Below the pieces are notes generated by a model, which saw only the letters and a list, made by a program, of their open reading frames with translations, ran no database searches and was not told where the DNA came from. Shown here piece after piece: positions 25,606 through 34,289 of a stretch of DNA of 64,000 nucleotides; position 1 is the first letter of the stretch, and the number at the start of each line of letters is the position of its first letter. The stretch is from RYN-133 sp036497285 (GTDB lineage: Bacteria; Actinomycetota; Actinomycetes; Mycobacteriales; Jatrophihabitantaceae), in NCBI GenBank assembly GCA_036497285.1, contig DASXJR010000020.1, positions 1 through 64,000 on the forward strand. Direction: 5' to 3'. Made by a program: the position numbers and the translations under genes.

Positions 25606-28158
25606 ATGATCACGATGTCGCGACGCGCCGCACTCCGCCCATGCTCGTCCCGTCCCCGCACGGTGGCCGTTGCGGTGCTCACCGCACTGTCCACCGTCGT
25701 CGCGCTCGCGTCCGCGATCGTGACCGCGGCGCCGGCGGTGGCGGCGGTCAACGACCTCGCGCAGGTGCCGTACATGGGCTGGAACACCTACTACGGACTC
25801 GGGTCGAACTTCGACGAGTCGACTGTCGAGGCCGAAGCGCGCGCCATCGTCGACCGCGGTCTCGCGAAGGCGGGATACAACTACGTGTGGATCGACGGAG
25901 GCTGGTGGCAGGGCCAGCGCGACGCGAGCGGTCAGATGACCGCCGATCCCCAACAGTGGCCCGACGGGATGAAGGCCGTCGCCGACTACATCCACTCGCT
26001 GGGGCTGAAGGCCGGCATCTACACCGATGCCGGCAAGGACGGCTGCGGCGGCGCCAACCAAGGCAGCTACGGCCACTACCAGCAGGACGCGAACACCATC
26101 GCCGGCTGGGGCTACGACGCGATCAAGGTCGACTTCTGCGGCGGCCACAACATGGGTCTCGACCCGGCGACCGCATACGGGCAGTTCCGTGACGCGCTGC
26201 AGAACAACAGCAGCCATCGTCCGATTCTGTTCAACATCTGCAACCCGTTCGTCCCGGCGACCGGTGCGCCGCCCGGCCAATCGGCTTACGACTCGTACAA
26301 ATTCGGCCCGACGACCGGTAACTCCTGGCGGACGGACACCGACATCGGCTTCGCGCACAGCGTGCAGTACTCCGACATGCTGCGAAACCTCGACGACGAT
26401 GCCAAGCACCCGGAGGCGGCCGGACCGGGTCACTGGAACGATCCCGACTACCTCGCACCCGAACTCGGGTTCAGCCCGGCGGAGGCGCAGACCCAGTTCT
26501 CGATGTGGTCGATCGTCGCGGCGCCGCTGATCATCGGCAGCGACGTACAAGCGCTGTCGCAGTCGACGATCAACATGCTGACCAACCCCGAGGTGCTCGC
26601 GATTGATCAGGACACCCTCGGCAAGCAGGGCACCGCGATCGCGACCAATGGCATGTCCCAGGTGTGGGTCAAGCCGCTCGCGAACGGCGACCGTGCGGTG
26701 GCCCTGTTCAACCGCGGCGACGTCGCCACCACGATCGCGACCACCGCCCGCGCGGTCGGGATGCAATCGTCCGACTCCTACCAACTGCGCAACGTCTGGA
26801 CGCACGCGACCACCGAGAGCGGCGGCCGGATCTCCGCGGCCGTCGCACCGCACAGCGTCGTGCTGCTGCGCGTGTCCGGGCGCTCCGGCATCGGCAATTC
26901 TGCGCCGTCGGTGACCCTGTCACCCGTGTCGACACCCGCGCCGTACGACGGATCTGCGCTGCGGCTGGCTGTGCCCGGACGGTCGTTGCCGGTGTCCGCC
27001 ACGCTCGCCAACGACGCGACCCTGCCGATCAAGAATGTCAGTGTCACGCTCGACGCCCCAGCGGGTTGGACGGTCAGCCCGCAGGCACCGATCGCCCGCA
27101 CCGTGGTCGAGGGCGGGCAGAGCATTCCGCTGCAGTGGCAGGTCACGCCGGCGCCGGGGTCGCTGCCCGACAAGCCCGCGCTGCACCTGAGCGCGAACTA
27201 CGCCTACACCGTCAAGGCGGACCGCCCGGTGCAGCACACCGCGACGAGTACGTCCGACGGCACGGTGCAGACTCCGTACACCCCGCCGAGTGGAACCGGC
27301 ACGCTGGCCCACCACCGCTGGCTCGATGCGAGCAGCGGGTACGCCCTCGCGCGCGTCGACCGCGACGGGGCCGGCGGCGGTCCGTTGCGGATGAACGGTG
27401 TCACCTATCCGTCGGGCATCGGCGTGGCCTCGCCCTCGCTGGTCGAGTACTACCTCGGCGGCAACTGCCAGACGCTGCACGGTTCGGTCGGCATCGACGA
27501 CTCCGCCGGCTTCGACTCCAATGGAGGTACGGCGACCTTCCAGGTGCTCGGTGACGGCAAGGCGCTGTTCGACAGCGGTGTGCTGAAGCGCCCGACCGTC
27601 GACAACTTCGACGTCTCGCTGGCCGGCGTGCAGGTCGTGTCGCTGGTCGTCGGCGACGCCGGCGACGGCGGCTACAACGACCGCACCGACTGGGGCGGAC
27701 TGCAGGTCAGCTGCGGCGCCGCACCCGGCAACCCGTGGCCGACCTACGCGAACGGAACGATCGCGACCGCGTCGAGCGCCAACAGCGGCTACCCGGCATC
27801 CAACGCAGTCGACGGTGACATCTCGACCATCTGGCACTCGCAGTTCAGTCCGTCGCACGACCCTTTGCCGATCTCGTTCACCGTCGATCTCGGCACCGCG
27901 CGGCAGGTCACCGGACTGACCTACCAGTGCCGCCTCGACGGCGACCGCACCGGCGACATCACCGGCTACCGCGTCGAGACCAGCACCGACGGCACCGCCT
28001 GGACCACCGCGGTCCAGTCCGGTACGTGGCCCGATGACCGGATCACGCACTCGGCTCAGTTCGCCGCGACCACCGCGCGGTACGTCCGGTTGACGGCGAC
28101 CGACGCAGTGAACGGCTACGCCTCGGCGGCCGAGATCGGGGTCGCGGTCAACGGTTGA
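25606..28158 (+). CDS. Secreted GH27 alpha-galactosidase with accessory binding domains
   Basis: An 850-residue exported enzyme that would release galactose from alpha-galactosides. The signal peptide ends near residue 47 (APAVAA-VN). The GH27 barrel starts VPYMGWNTYYG; the nucleophile is Asp176 in DAIKVDFCGG and the likely acid/base Asp246 in SWRTDTDIGF. The family motif GHWNDPDYL is present. About residues 445-540 form a NEW3-type beta domain, 575-700 an NPCBM-like domain (VTYPSGIGVAS; IDDSAGF), and 705-850 an F5/8-type C (CBM32-like) domain (ASNAVDGDISTIWHSQF). ATG at 25606 follows aaaggg closely; an ATG three codons later is possible. The AT-rich element upstream links it to the importer. 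Confidence 0.92.
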   Translation: MITMSRRAALRPCSSRPRTVAVAVLTALSTVVALASAIVTAAPAVAAVNDLAQVPYMGWNTYYGLGSNFDESTVEAEARAIVDRGLAKAGYNYVWIDGGWWQGQRDASGQMTADPQQWPDGMKAVADYIHSLGLKAGIYTDAGKDGCGGANQGSYGHYQQDANTIAGWGYDAIKVDFCGGHNMGLDPATAYGQFRDALQNNSSHRPILFNICNPFVPATGAPPGQSAYDSYKFGPTTGNSWRTDTDIGFAHSVQYSDMLRNLDDDAKHPEAAGPGHWNDPDYLAPELGFSPAEAQTQFSMWSIVAAPLIIGSDVQALSQSTINMLTNPEVLAIDQDTLGKQGTAIATNGMSQVWVKPLANGDRAVALFNRGDVATTIATTARAVGMQSSDSYQLRNVWTHATTESGGRISAAVAPHSVVLLRVSGRSGIGNSAPSVTLSPVSTPAPYDGSALRLAVPGRSLPVSATLANDATLPIKNVSVTLDAPAGWTVSPQAPIARTVVEGGQSIPLQWQVTPAPGSLPDKPALHLSANYAYTVKADRPVQHTATSTSDGTVQTPYTPPSGTGTLAHHRWLDASSGYALARVDRDGAGGGPLRMNGVTYPSGIGVASPSLVEYYLGGNCQTLHGSVGIDDSAGFDSNGGTATFQVLGDGKALFDSGVLKRPTVDNFDVSLAGVQVVSLVVGDAGDGGYNDRTDWGGLQVSCGAAPGNPWPTYANGTIATASSANSGYPASNAVDGDISTIWHSQFSPSHDPLPISFTVDLGTARQVTGLTYQCRLDGDRTGDITGYRVETSTDGTAWTTAVQSGTWPDDRITHSAQFAATTARYVRLTATDAVNGYASAAEIGVAVNG

Positions 28159-28189
28159 CCCAGGTCGTAACCGCCGGCGGTTTCGATGT

Positions 28190-29104
28190 TCATCGGACGG
28201 TGGCTTCAGGTCCGCCGTCGAGAAGAGTGAGTTCGGCGCGGGTCGGCAGCCCCTCCCAGTCACCGTCGTGTGCCACCGCGAAAGCCGCGACCATGACGGC
28301 GCGGCCGAGCCGTTGTTCGAGAGGCAGCCCGTCCAGCGTCGCCGACAGCAGCCCGGCCACGAACGCGTCACCGGCGCCGACGAGATCGACGACCGGTACC
28401 GGCAACGCAGGGATCTCCACGACGTCGCCCGCCGAGTGGGCGCGCGCGCCCGCGGCGCCGCTGGTCACGACGACGAGCGGGACGGGCAGGTCGCGAACGT
28501 CGTCGGCGAGGATCGGTAACTCGTCCTCGGAAGCGACGAGGATGTCGACGTCGCCGAGCAAGGGACGCAACCCGGTGCGCGCGTCCTCGGCCGACCAGAG
28601 CCGGCTGCGGTGGTTCACGTCGAAGCACACGGTGGTGCCGGCAGCGTGCGCCGCGCGTGCCGCCTCCGCCACGGCCTCGGCGGCCGGCGAACCGAGCGCG
28701 GTGGTGATCCCGGTCAGATGCAGAATGCGCGCACCGGGCAACGAGGGCAGCACGTCGGCCATCTCGATTCCGCGGCCCGCGGACCCAGCGCGGTAGTAGC
28801 TGACCCGCGCGGTGTGACCGATGCGCTGCTCGCGAAGCATGAGCCCCGTCGGCCGCTCGGGGTCGGTGACCACGGCACTGGTGTCGACGTTCTCGGCGCG
28901 CAGCGTGCGCTCGACCAGTTGGCCGAGTTCGTCGTCGCCCACCCTGCCGACCCAACGCACGGAATGCCCCAGCCGGGCGAGCCCGATCGCGACGTTCGAC
29001 TCGGCACCGGCGATCGAAAGGTCGAGCCGGCCGCCGAGCCGCAACGGCCCCGGGCCTCGAAACACGGCCATGGTCTCGCCGACGGTGACGACGTCCACGG
29101 TCAA
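28190..29104 (-). CDS. kdgK: PfkB-family sugar kinase, probable 2-keto-3-deoxy-sugar-acid kinase
   Basis: A cytoplasmic ribokinase-fold enzyme of 304 aa that would phosphorylate 2-keto-3-deoxygalactonate or -gluconate at O6. The N-terminal VVTVGETMAVFRGPGP and GAESNVAIGLARLG bind the sugar. The PfkB signature DLVGAGDAFVAGLLSATLDG holds the catalytic Asp and anion hole. FDVNHRSRLWS is typical of KDG kinases. I start at TTG 29104, which overlaps the aldolase stop (TTGA) and has ggaggg seven bases upstream; GTG at 29098 is possible. It is the last gene of the six-gene operon. Confidence 0.88.
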   Translation of the reverse strand: MTVDVVTVGETMAVFRGPGPLRLGGRLDLSIAGAESNVAIGLARLGHSVRWVGRVGDDELGQLVERTLRAENVDTSAVVTDPERPTGLMLREQRIGHTARVSYYRAGSAGRGIEMADVLPSLPGARILHLTGITTALGSPAAEAVAEAARAAHAAGTTVCFDVNHRSRLWSAEDARTGLRPLLGDVDILVASEDELPILADDVRDLPVPLVVVTSGAAGARAHSAGDVVEIPALPVPVVDLVGAGDAFVAGLLSATLDGLPLEQRLGRAVMVAAFAVAHDGDWEGLPTRAELTLLDGGPEATVR

Positions 29105-29718
29105 CCCACAGCCCTCCGGAACTCGGCGCATCGCTGCCGCAGCTCGTCCAACGATCCACCGGACGCAGCGTCGCCGAGCAGCGGCGACCCGACACCGACC
29201 GCAACCGCGCCGGCGGCCAAGTAGTCAACGGCGGCCTGCGCGTCGACCCCGCCGACAGGGACGAACGGCACGGTCGGGAACGGGTCGCGCAGTGCGCGCA
29301 GATAGCGGGCGCCGCCGATCGCGGCGGGGAACAGCTTGACTGCGTCGACACCGAGCGCGGACGCGGCGATCACCTCGGACGGGGTGAGTGCGCCGGCGAC
29401 GACCGCCAGCCCGCGGGCCTGCGCGGCGGCGACGCCGGGGCCGAGGCCCGGGGTCACGACGAAGCTCGCTCCGGCATCGGCTGCGCGGGCGGCGTCGGCG
29501 TCGGTGAGCACGGTGCCGGCACCGAGCGGTGCACCCGGACCCAGTCGGTCGCGGGCTCGCTCGAGCACGCCGGTCGCGTCCGCTGTGGTCAGCGAGACTT
29601 CGACGAGGCTGATTCCGGCTTCGACGATTGTCACCACGGCGGCCAGCGCCGCATCCGGGTCGCTGCCGCGCACGATCGCGATCAGTCGTTGCTCACGAAT
29701 TGTGTCGAGAAAGCTCAT
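29101..29718 (-). CDS. 2-keto-3-deoxy-6-phospho-sugar-acid aldolase (KDPG/KDPGal type)
   Basis: A class I aldolase of 205 aa that splits the phosphorylated 2-keto-3-deoxy acid into pyruvate and glyceraldehyde 3-phosphate. The Eda-family residues are Glu in LVEVSLTT, PGLGPGVAAAQ near the phosphate site, and the Schiff-base Lys in GVDAVKLFPA. PVGGVDAQAAVDYLAAGAVA completes the barrel. The start MSFLDTIREQRLIAIVRG at 29718 overlaps the preceding stop (ATGA). The neighbouring galactonate dehydratase favours the galactose epimer (DgoA-like) as substrate, but gluconate-derived substrate cannot be excluded. Confidence 0.9.
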   Translation of the reverse strand: MSFLDTIREQRLIAIVRGSDPDAALAAVVTIVEAGISLVEVSLTTADATGVLERARDRLGPGAPLGAGTVLTDADAARAADAGASFVVTPGLGPGVAAAQARGLAVVAGALTPSEVIAASALGVDAVKLFPAAIGGARYLRALRDPFPTVPFVPVGGVDAQAAVDYLAAGAVAVGVGSPLLGDAASGGSLDELRQRCAEFRRAVG

Positions 29719-30515
29719 CGCGCGTCCGTCCCCGCGGTGACAGTCAGGCGCCAACGCAGCGACCCGTCCGGCCCGGTTTCAGCTGCGTCGCCCGGGCCCG
29801 CCTCGGCGAGCTCGAACACCCGGCCGAGCATCGGCTCGACGCCGATGCTGCGGTACGGACGGTCCGCGGGGAAGCCGCCGAGATTGCGCCACAGCGCGAC
29901 GGAGGTCGGCACGTCGGCCGGGGCGGTGAGCTCGAACCGGAGCTGGTCGGCGCCGTCGCGCACGACGACCGAATCGGTGTCGGTGACCACGACGCCGATC
30001 GCGGTGCCGTCGTCCGGGCCGAACTCGCCGAGATCGAGATCGAGCGGACGCGGCCAACTGCCGAGCTCCGGTGCTCCACCGCCGTAGACCCTCGCCGGTG
30101 CGCCGAGCGGGAGGTCGACCTGCGCGCCGACACCGAGGTCGAGCAGGGCATGGGCCGCCCACACGAACCGGTACCCGGGATCGGCGGTGAGCTCGTAGTC
30201 GGCGTGCACCAGTTCACCGGTGTCATGAATGCGACGGTGCAGCACGAAGTCGGGGCACTCGACGACATCGCGATCACCGTCACGTCGCCAGCGCCGCGAC
30301 CAGGCCGCGCCATGATCGGGTGTGCCGCGCACCGTGGGCACGCACTCCTCCAGGCCGCCGGCGTCGACGAAATCGTCGCCGGGCACGACAGTCCCGCGAG
30401 CGGGGTCCGCGCGTTGCCAGAGCCAGTCGCGCCCGCCGAGCCGCAGCGCGGTCCACCGTCCGCCATGGTCGAGATCGGTCACGACAGCATGGGAGGTCGC
30501 GCTGTGCGTCACCAT
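29715..30515 (-). CDS. Aldose 1-epimerase-like (galactose mutarotase fold) protein
   Basis: This 266-residue protein has the beta-sandwich pattern of the galactose mutarotase superfamily: LDHGGRWTALRLGGRDWLWQ at the start, GGLEECVPTV, the ADYELTADPGYRFVWAAHAL region with a candidate His, and VALWRNLGGFPADRPYRSIG near the end. Classical GalM has two conserved His and a catalytic Glu; only part of that set is clear, so epimerase activity is likely but unproven. It overlaps the dehydratase stop by seven bases and is ATGA-coupled to the aldolase. In the pathway it would interconvert galactose anomers before dehydrogenation, or act on the lactone. Confidence 0.75.
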   Translation of the reverse strand: MVTHSATSHAVVTDLDHGGRWTALRLGGRDWLWQRADPARGTVVPGDDFVDAGGLEECVPTVRGTPDHGAAWSRRWRRDGDRDVVECPDFVLHRRIHDTGELVHADYELTADPGYRFVWAAHALLDLGVGAQVDLPLGAPARVYGGGAPELGSWPRPLDLDLGEFGPDDGTAIGVVVTDTDSVVVRDGADQLRFELTAPADVPTSVALWRNLGGFPADRPYRSIGVEPMLGRVFELAEAGPGDAAETGPDGSLRWRLTVTAGTDAR

Positions 30516-31654
30516 TCGCGAAACGAACCGTCGTTGGCACGCCAGACCGGGTTGCGCCACCGATGGCCGATCTCGTCGGCACGCTCGACGGCGGCGACGT
30601 CGATCTCGATCCCGAGTCCGGGTGCGGTGGGCAGGGCTGCGTACCCGTCGACGAAGCGCAGCGGGGTCGGATCGGCCAGGTAGTCGAGCACGTCGTTGCC
30701 GTGGTTGTAGTGGATGCCGACGCTTTGTTCCTGAATCAGAAAGTTCGGAGTCGCGAACGCGATCTGCAGGCTCGCAGCCAGCGAGATCGGGCCGAGCGGA
30801 CAGTGCGGTGCGATGCCGACGTCCCAGGTCTCGGCGAGCGCAGCGATGCGCCGGACCTCGCTGATGCCGCCGGCGTGCGAGACGTCGGGTTGCGCGACCG
30901 CGATGCCGGTCGGGAGCACGTCGCGGAAGTCGTGGCGCGAGTAGAGCCGTTCCCCGGTCGCGATCGGGACGCTGGTGTGCCGGGTGATCGCGCCGAGGTC
31001 GCGGGCGAATTCGGGCAGCACCGGTTCCTCGACGAACATCGGGAAGAGCGGCTCGAGCAGTGGCAGCAGCCGCCGCGACATCGCGGTGGACATCCGTCCG
31101 TGGAAGTCGATGACGACGTCGCGGTCCGGACCGATCACCTCTCGGACGGCGGCGACCCGGTCGATGACCTCGGTGGTTTGCCGGACGGTGTCGATGCGGT
31201 CGAGCGCGCCGGAGCCGTTCATCTTGACCGCGGTGAAGCCGGCCTCGATCTGCTCGCAGGCGCGATCGGCGGCCTCGTCGGGCTCGTCCCCGCCGATCCA
31301 TGTGTACATGCGCACCCGGTCGCGCACCGGCCCGCCGAGCAGTTGGTGGACGGGCACGCCCAGCGACTTGCCGGCGATGTCCCACAGTGCCTGATCGATC
31401 CCGGCGACCGCGCTGGAGAGCACCGGACCACCGCGGTAGAAGCCGCCCTTGGTCAGGGTCTGCCAGTGATCTTCGATGCGCAGCGGGTCCTCGCCGACGA
31501 GCAGGTCGGACAGTTCGTCGACCGCGGTGCGCACAGTCTCCGCGCGACCCTCGATCACCGGCTCGCCCCAGCCGGTGATGCCCTCGTCGGTATCGACGCG
31601 CAGGAACACCCAGCGCGGCGCGACCGCATAGGTGGTCAGTTTCGTGATCTTCAT
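30509..31654 (-). CDS. dgoD: D-galactonate dehydratase (enolase superfamily)
   Basis: A 381-residue mandelate racemase-type enzyme that would convert galactonate to 2-keto-3-deoxygalactonate. The start MKITKLTTYAVAPRWVFLRV at 31654 is typical of DgoD. Metal ligands appear in VVIDFHGRMS (Asp), FVEEPVLPE (Glu) and IATGERLYSRHDF (Glu). Catalytic His candidates are in the first of these motifs and in IAPHCPLGPISLAASLQIAF. EQSVGIHYNHGNDVLDYL and GGISEVRRIAALAE also fit galactonate dehydratase closely. ATG overlaps the regulator stop (ATGA). Confidence 0.93.
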   Translation of the reverse strand: MKITKLTTYAVAPRWVFLRVDTDEGITGWGEPVIEGRAETVRTAVDELSDLLVGEDPLRIEDHWQTLTKGGFYRGGPVLSSAVAGIDQALWDIAGKSLGVPVHQLLGGPVRDRVRMYTWIGGDEPDEAADRACEQIEAGFTAVKMNGSGALDRIDTVRQTTEVIDRVAAVREVIGPDRDVVIDFHGRMSTAMSRRLLPLLEPLFPMFVEEPVLPEFARDLGAITRHTSVPIATGERLYSRHDFRDVLPTGIAVAQPDVSHAGGISEVRRIAALAETWDVGIAPHCPLGPISLAASLQIAFATPNFLIQEQSVGIHYNHGNDVLDYLADPTPLRFVDGYAALPTAPGLGIEIDVAAVERADEIGHRWRNPVWRANDGSFREW

Positions 31655-32355
31655 CGGCCCTTCTTCGGCGCCTTCTGGTGCGCCGCGTCCGAGTCGAGGG
31701 TGGCCTGCTCGAGCAGGGCGACGACGGCGAGCTCCGCGGCTTCGCCGTCGCCCGCCTCGACGGCCTCCAGGATCGAACGGTGCGCCGGCACGGAATCGGG
31801 CCAGCTGTCGCCCCGGTGCACCACCAGATCGCGCGCCCGCAGGCCCGCTTCGATGACCACCTCCATCCGGCTGAGCAGCTCGTTGTGCGCCGCGTCGAGC
31901 AGGGCGCGGTGGAAGGCGAGATCGGCCTCGATCAGCGTCGTGGCATCGGTGTTGTTCGCCATCGCGTCCAAGGCGCTGTGCAGGGCGGCGATGTCGTCGT
32001 CGTCGCGCCGCTCGGCGGCGAGCCGCGCACCGGCCGGCTCGACAATCCCGCGCACCTCGCCGAGATTCGCCAGGAACGAGTCGTCCGGCTCGCGACCCTG
32101 CCAACGCAGCAGGTCCGAGTCGAGCAGGCTCCACGACGATCGCGGCCGAACCACTGTCCCGCGCTTCTGCCGTGAGTCCACCAGCCCTTTCGCCGCCAGC
32201 ACACGCAACGCCTCGCGGAGCACGGTCTTGCTGATGCCGAACTCCTGCTCGAGCGCGTCGGGCAACAGGGGGGCGCCGGGGGCGTAGCGGCCGCGCACGA
32301 TGCGTGAGCCGATGGTCTCGACGGTCTGCGCGTGCAGCCCCCGCAGTTCAGTCAT
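31651..32355 (-). CDS. GntR-family (FadR/FCD subfamily) transcription regulator
   Basis: A 234-residue repressor/activator. Residues 5-70 are a winged helix (ETIGSRIVRGRYAPGAPLLP, FGISKTVLREALRVLAAKGL, RQKRGTVVRPRS). Residues 85-225 are an FCD ligand domain of helices (EVRGIVEPAGARLAAERRDD; EADLAFHRALLDAAHNELLS; PAHRSILEAVEAGDGEAAEL) with the conserved Asp and His residues that bind a metal and sugar-acid effector. Relatives (DgoR, LgoR) respond to galactonate or related acids. It lies inside the operon, coupled on both sides by ATGA. It is the best candidate to bind the 25-bp element at 25522 and 33157. Confidence 0.9.
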   Translation of the reverse strand: MTELRGLHAQTVETIGSRIVRGRYAPGAPLLPDALEQEFGISKTVLREALRVLAAKGLVDSRQKRGTVVRPRSSWSLLDSDLLRWQGREPDDSFLANLGEVRGIVEPAGARLAAERRDDDDIAALHSALDAMANNTDATTLIEADLAFHRALLDAAHNELLSRMEVVIEAGLRARDLVVHRGDSWPDSVPAHRSILEAVEAGDGEAAELAVVALLEQATLDSDAAHQKAPKKGR

Positions 32356-33113
32356 GCTGAGTCCCTCACAATGCTCCAGCCGCCGTCGACGACGACGGAC
32401 GCGCCGGTCATGTACGACGCGTCGTCCGAGACGAGGAACGCGACAACCGACGCGACCTCGTCCGGATCGCCGAGCCGCCCGGCCACGGTCGCGGCGGCAC
32501 TCGCCGCCCGTTGGTCCGGCGGCACGCGGTCCCACATCGCGGTGAGGACAGGGCCAGGGATGACGGTGTTGACGCGAACCTCGGGGCCGTACTCGACGGC
32601 GAGTTGACGGCCGAGTGCGGTCAGCGCCCCCTTCGCCGCCGCGTACGCAGGATGACCGGGCAGCCCGACCAAGGCGTGTACCGACGAGGTCAGCACGATT
32701 GAACCGCGGGTGCGCCGCAGGTGCGTGATGAAGGTTTTGGTGGCGAGGAACGCTCCGGTCAGCGCCACCCGTAGCTGGGCGTCCCAGTCGGCCACGGACT
32801 GCTCGTGCGCCGGCGCCACCACGACCCGCGCCGCGTTGCTGTGCAGGATGTCCAGGCGTCCACGGTGGTGTTCGTCGACATGCGCACGCAGCTTCGTCCA
32901 ATCTTCGGCGGCGCCGGCGTCGAGGTGCTGGAAACAGGCGCTCGCGCCGTCTGCGATCAGCTGTTTCGCGACGGCCTGCCCCACGTTGTCATCGACGTCG
33001 GTGAGAACGACATGCGCGCCCTCGATCGCGATCCGGCGCGCCGTGGCAGCGCCGATGCCGGCGGCGGCGCCGGTGATCACGGCGACCTGGCCGCGGAAAC
33101 GGGTCGGATCCAT
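32352..33113 (-). CDS. Short-chain dehydrogenase, candidate galactose 1-dehydrogenase
   Basis: A classical SDR of 253 aa. TGAAAGIGAATARRIA is the dinucleotide site, VLTDVDDN the acidic residue favouring NAD, and SNAARV the Asn motif. The active Ser is in VLTSSVHALVGL, and Tyr/Lys in HPAYAAAKGAL. RVNTVIPGPVLTAMWDRVPP and YMTGASVVVDGGW end the fold. The fold alone does not fix the substrate. As first gene of an operon with a galactonate dehydratase, oxidation of galactose to galactonolactone is the natural proposal. No separate lactonase is present. ATG at 33113 is divergent from the ABC importer. Confidence 0.85.
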   Translation of the reverse strand: MDPTRFRGQVAVITGAAAGIGAATARRIAIEGAHVVLTDVDDNVGQAVAKQLIADGASACFQHLDAGAAEDWTKLRAHVDEHHRGRLDILHSNAARVVVAPAHEQSVADWDAQLRVALTGAFLATKTFITHLRRTRGSIVLTSSVHALVGLPGHPAYAAAKGALTALGRQLAVEYGPEVRVNTVIPGPVLTAMWDRVPPDQRAASAAATVAGRLGDPDEVASVVAFLVSDDASYMTGASVVVDGGWSIVRDSA

Positions 33114-33156
33114 GCGCCCTCCTCACGGTCTGCTGTGATCACCGTACCGGACCGAG

Positions 33157-33181
33157 ATTAAATATGTAAATAGTATTGACA
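33157..33181 (+). promoter_or_regulatory. 25-bp AT-rich element, copy 2 (between SDR operon and sugar ABC operon)
   Basis: Identical over 25 bases to 25522-25546, including the terminal TTGACA. It ends 64 bases before the binding-protein ATG and starts 43 bases upstream of the divergent SDR start, so one bound regulator could control both directions. Flanking sequence differs from copy 1, so the match is confined to the element. Confidence 0.75.
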
Positions 33182-33245
33182 TGTTATTTCCTCTGCTCCA
33201 CGATGAGGTCGAGATTCCCGTCCGCAAGCAGAAAGGTCGCCCACG

Positions 33246-34286
33246 ATGCGCGCACTGCGTCAGCGCACGAGAGATGCGAGAGTTCTCGCCGCCGTGCTGG
33301 CCCTCGGGATCGGCCTCGTCGCCGGCTGTTCCTCCGGCAAGACGTCCAGCGGCGATGCGAGCAACGCTGCCGGGTCGAAGAAGAGCGGCACGATCACCAT
33401 CGCCTACTTGCAGAAGCAGGGCGACCAGCAGTACTTCGTCGACGAAGCGAACGGAGCCAAGGCCGAGGCCAAGAAGCTCGGCGGTGTCAACGTCGACGTC
33501 GTCGACCTCGGCACCGACTCGAACAAGGCGATCAGTGCGATGCAGACGGAGGTCGCGCAGAAGGTCGACGGCATCGCGATCGTCGTGCCCGACCAGAAGA
33601 TCGGCCCGCAGGTGATCGACGCCGCCAACGGTGCCGGCATCGCCTTGGTCGCCTCCGACGACCCGATCATGTCCGGCAGCAACAAGCCGGCACCGTTCGT
33701 GGGCTTCGACAGCGTGCAGATGGGCACCAAGGTCGGCCAGGAGGCCGGCACGTTGTTCAAGAAGGCCGGGTGGTCGGCGTCGAACACCAAGGTTCTCGCC
33801 GCCTACCAACAAGATCTGTCCGACTGCCAACAGCGCGAACAGGGCGAGGAAGCCGGCTTCAAGTCCGCCGCCGGCACCACCATCCCTGTCGTCAAGGTCG
33901 GAACCGACAACTCCGTGATCGACGCGCAGAACAAGGCGGCAGCGACGCTCACCGCGAACCCCAACGTCAAGCACTGGGTCGTGTGGGGTTGCAACGACGA
34001 GAGCGAGACCGGTGTGGTGACCGCGCTGCAGAACGGGCATGTGTCGCCCTCGAACATCGACGGTGTCGGTCTTGGCGCGTACCTCACCTGCAAGGACTGG
34101 AAGGCCGGCGTGCAGTCCGGGAACAAAGCGGCGCTTTACATCGGTGGTGCCGACGTGGGCGCCGCGTCGGTGAACACCCTGGTGGCGTACCTTCGCAACT
34201 CCACGCCGTTGCCGCCCAAGACGATCGCCAAGACGACGATGGTCGGTCCGCAGAACTGGAAGTCCGTCATGTCGGAGTGCAGCTGA
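33246..34286 (+). CDS. Sugar-binding lipoprotein of ABC importer
   Basis: The 346-residue protein has a lipoprotein signal (AVLALGIGLVAGCSS, lipid Cys28), then a Gly/Ser linker. It folds as a type-1 periplasmic binding protein of the AraF/RbsB/ChvE kind (ITIAYLQKQGDQQYFVDEAN; IAIVVPDQKIGPQVIDAANG; HWVVWGCNDESETGVVTALQ). The aromatic and charged residues fit pentose/hexose binders such as arabinose- or galactose-binding proteins. The tail TMVGPQNWKSVMSECS resembles AraF-type proteins. The context predicts galactose or alpha-galactoside breakdown sugars. ATG 33246 follows the AT-rich element; three bases separate it from the ATPase gene. Confidence 0.9.
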   Translation: MRALRQRTRDARVLAAVLALGIGLVAGCSSGKTSSGDASNAAGSKKSGTITIAYLQKQGDQQYFVDEANGAKAEAKKLGGVNVDVVDLGTDSNKAISAMQTEVAQKVDGIAIVVPDQKIGPQVIDAANGAGIALVASDDPIMSGSNKPAPFVGFDSVQMGTKVGQEAGTLFKKAGWSASNTKVLAAYQQDLSDCQQREQGEEAGFKSAAGTTIPVVKVGTDNSVIDAQNKAAATLTANPNVKHWVVWGCNDESETGVVTALQNGHVSPSNIDGVGLGAYLTCKDWKAGVQSGNKAALYIGGADVGAASVNTLVAYLRNSTPLPPKTIAKTTMVGPQNWKSVMSECS

Positions 34287-34289
34287 GTC

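Noticed and set aside
24772..26853. Long minus-strand frame (693 codons) opposite the alpha-galactosidase
   Set aside because: Only the part from 25338 down to 24772 reads as a protein. The rest is the antisense of the GH27 gene with Arg/Val/Gly-rich composition typical of high-GC shadows.
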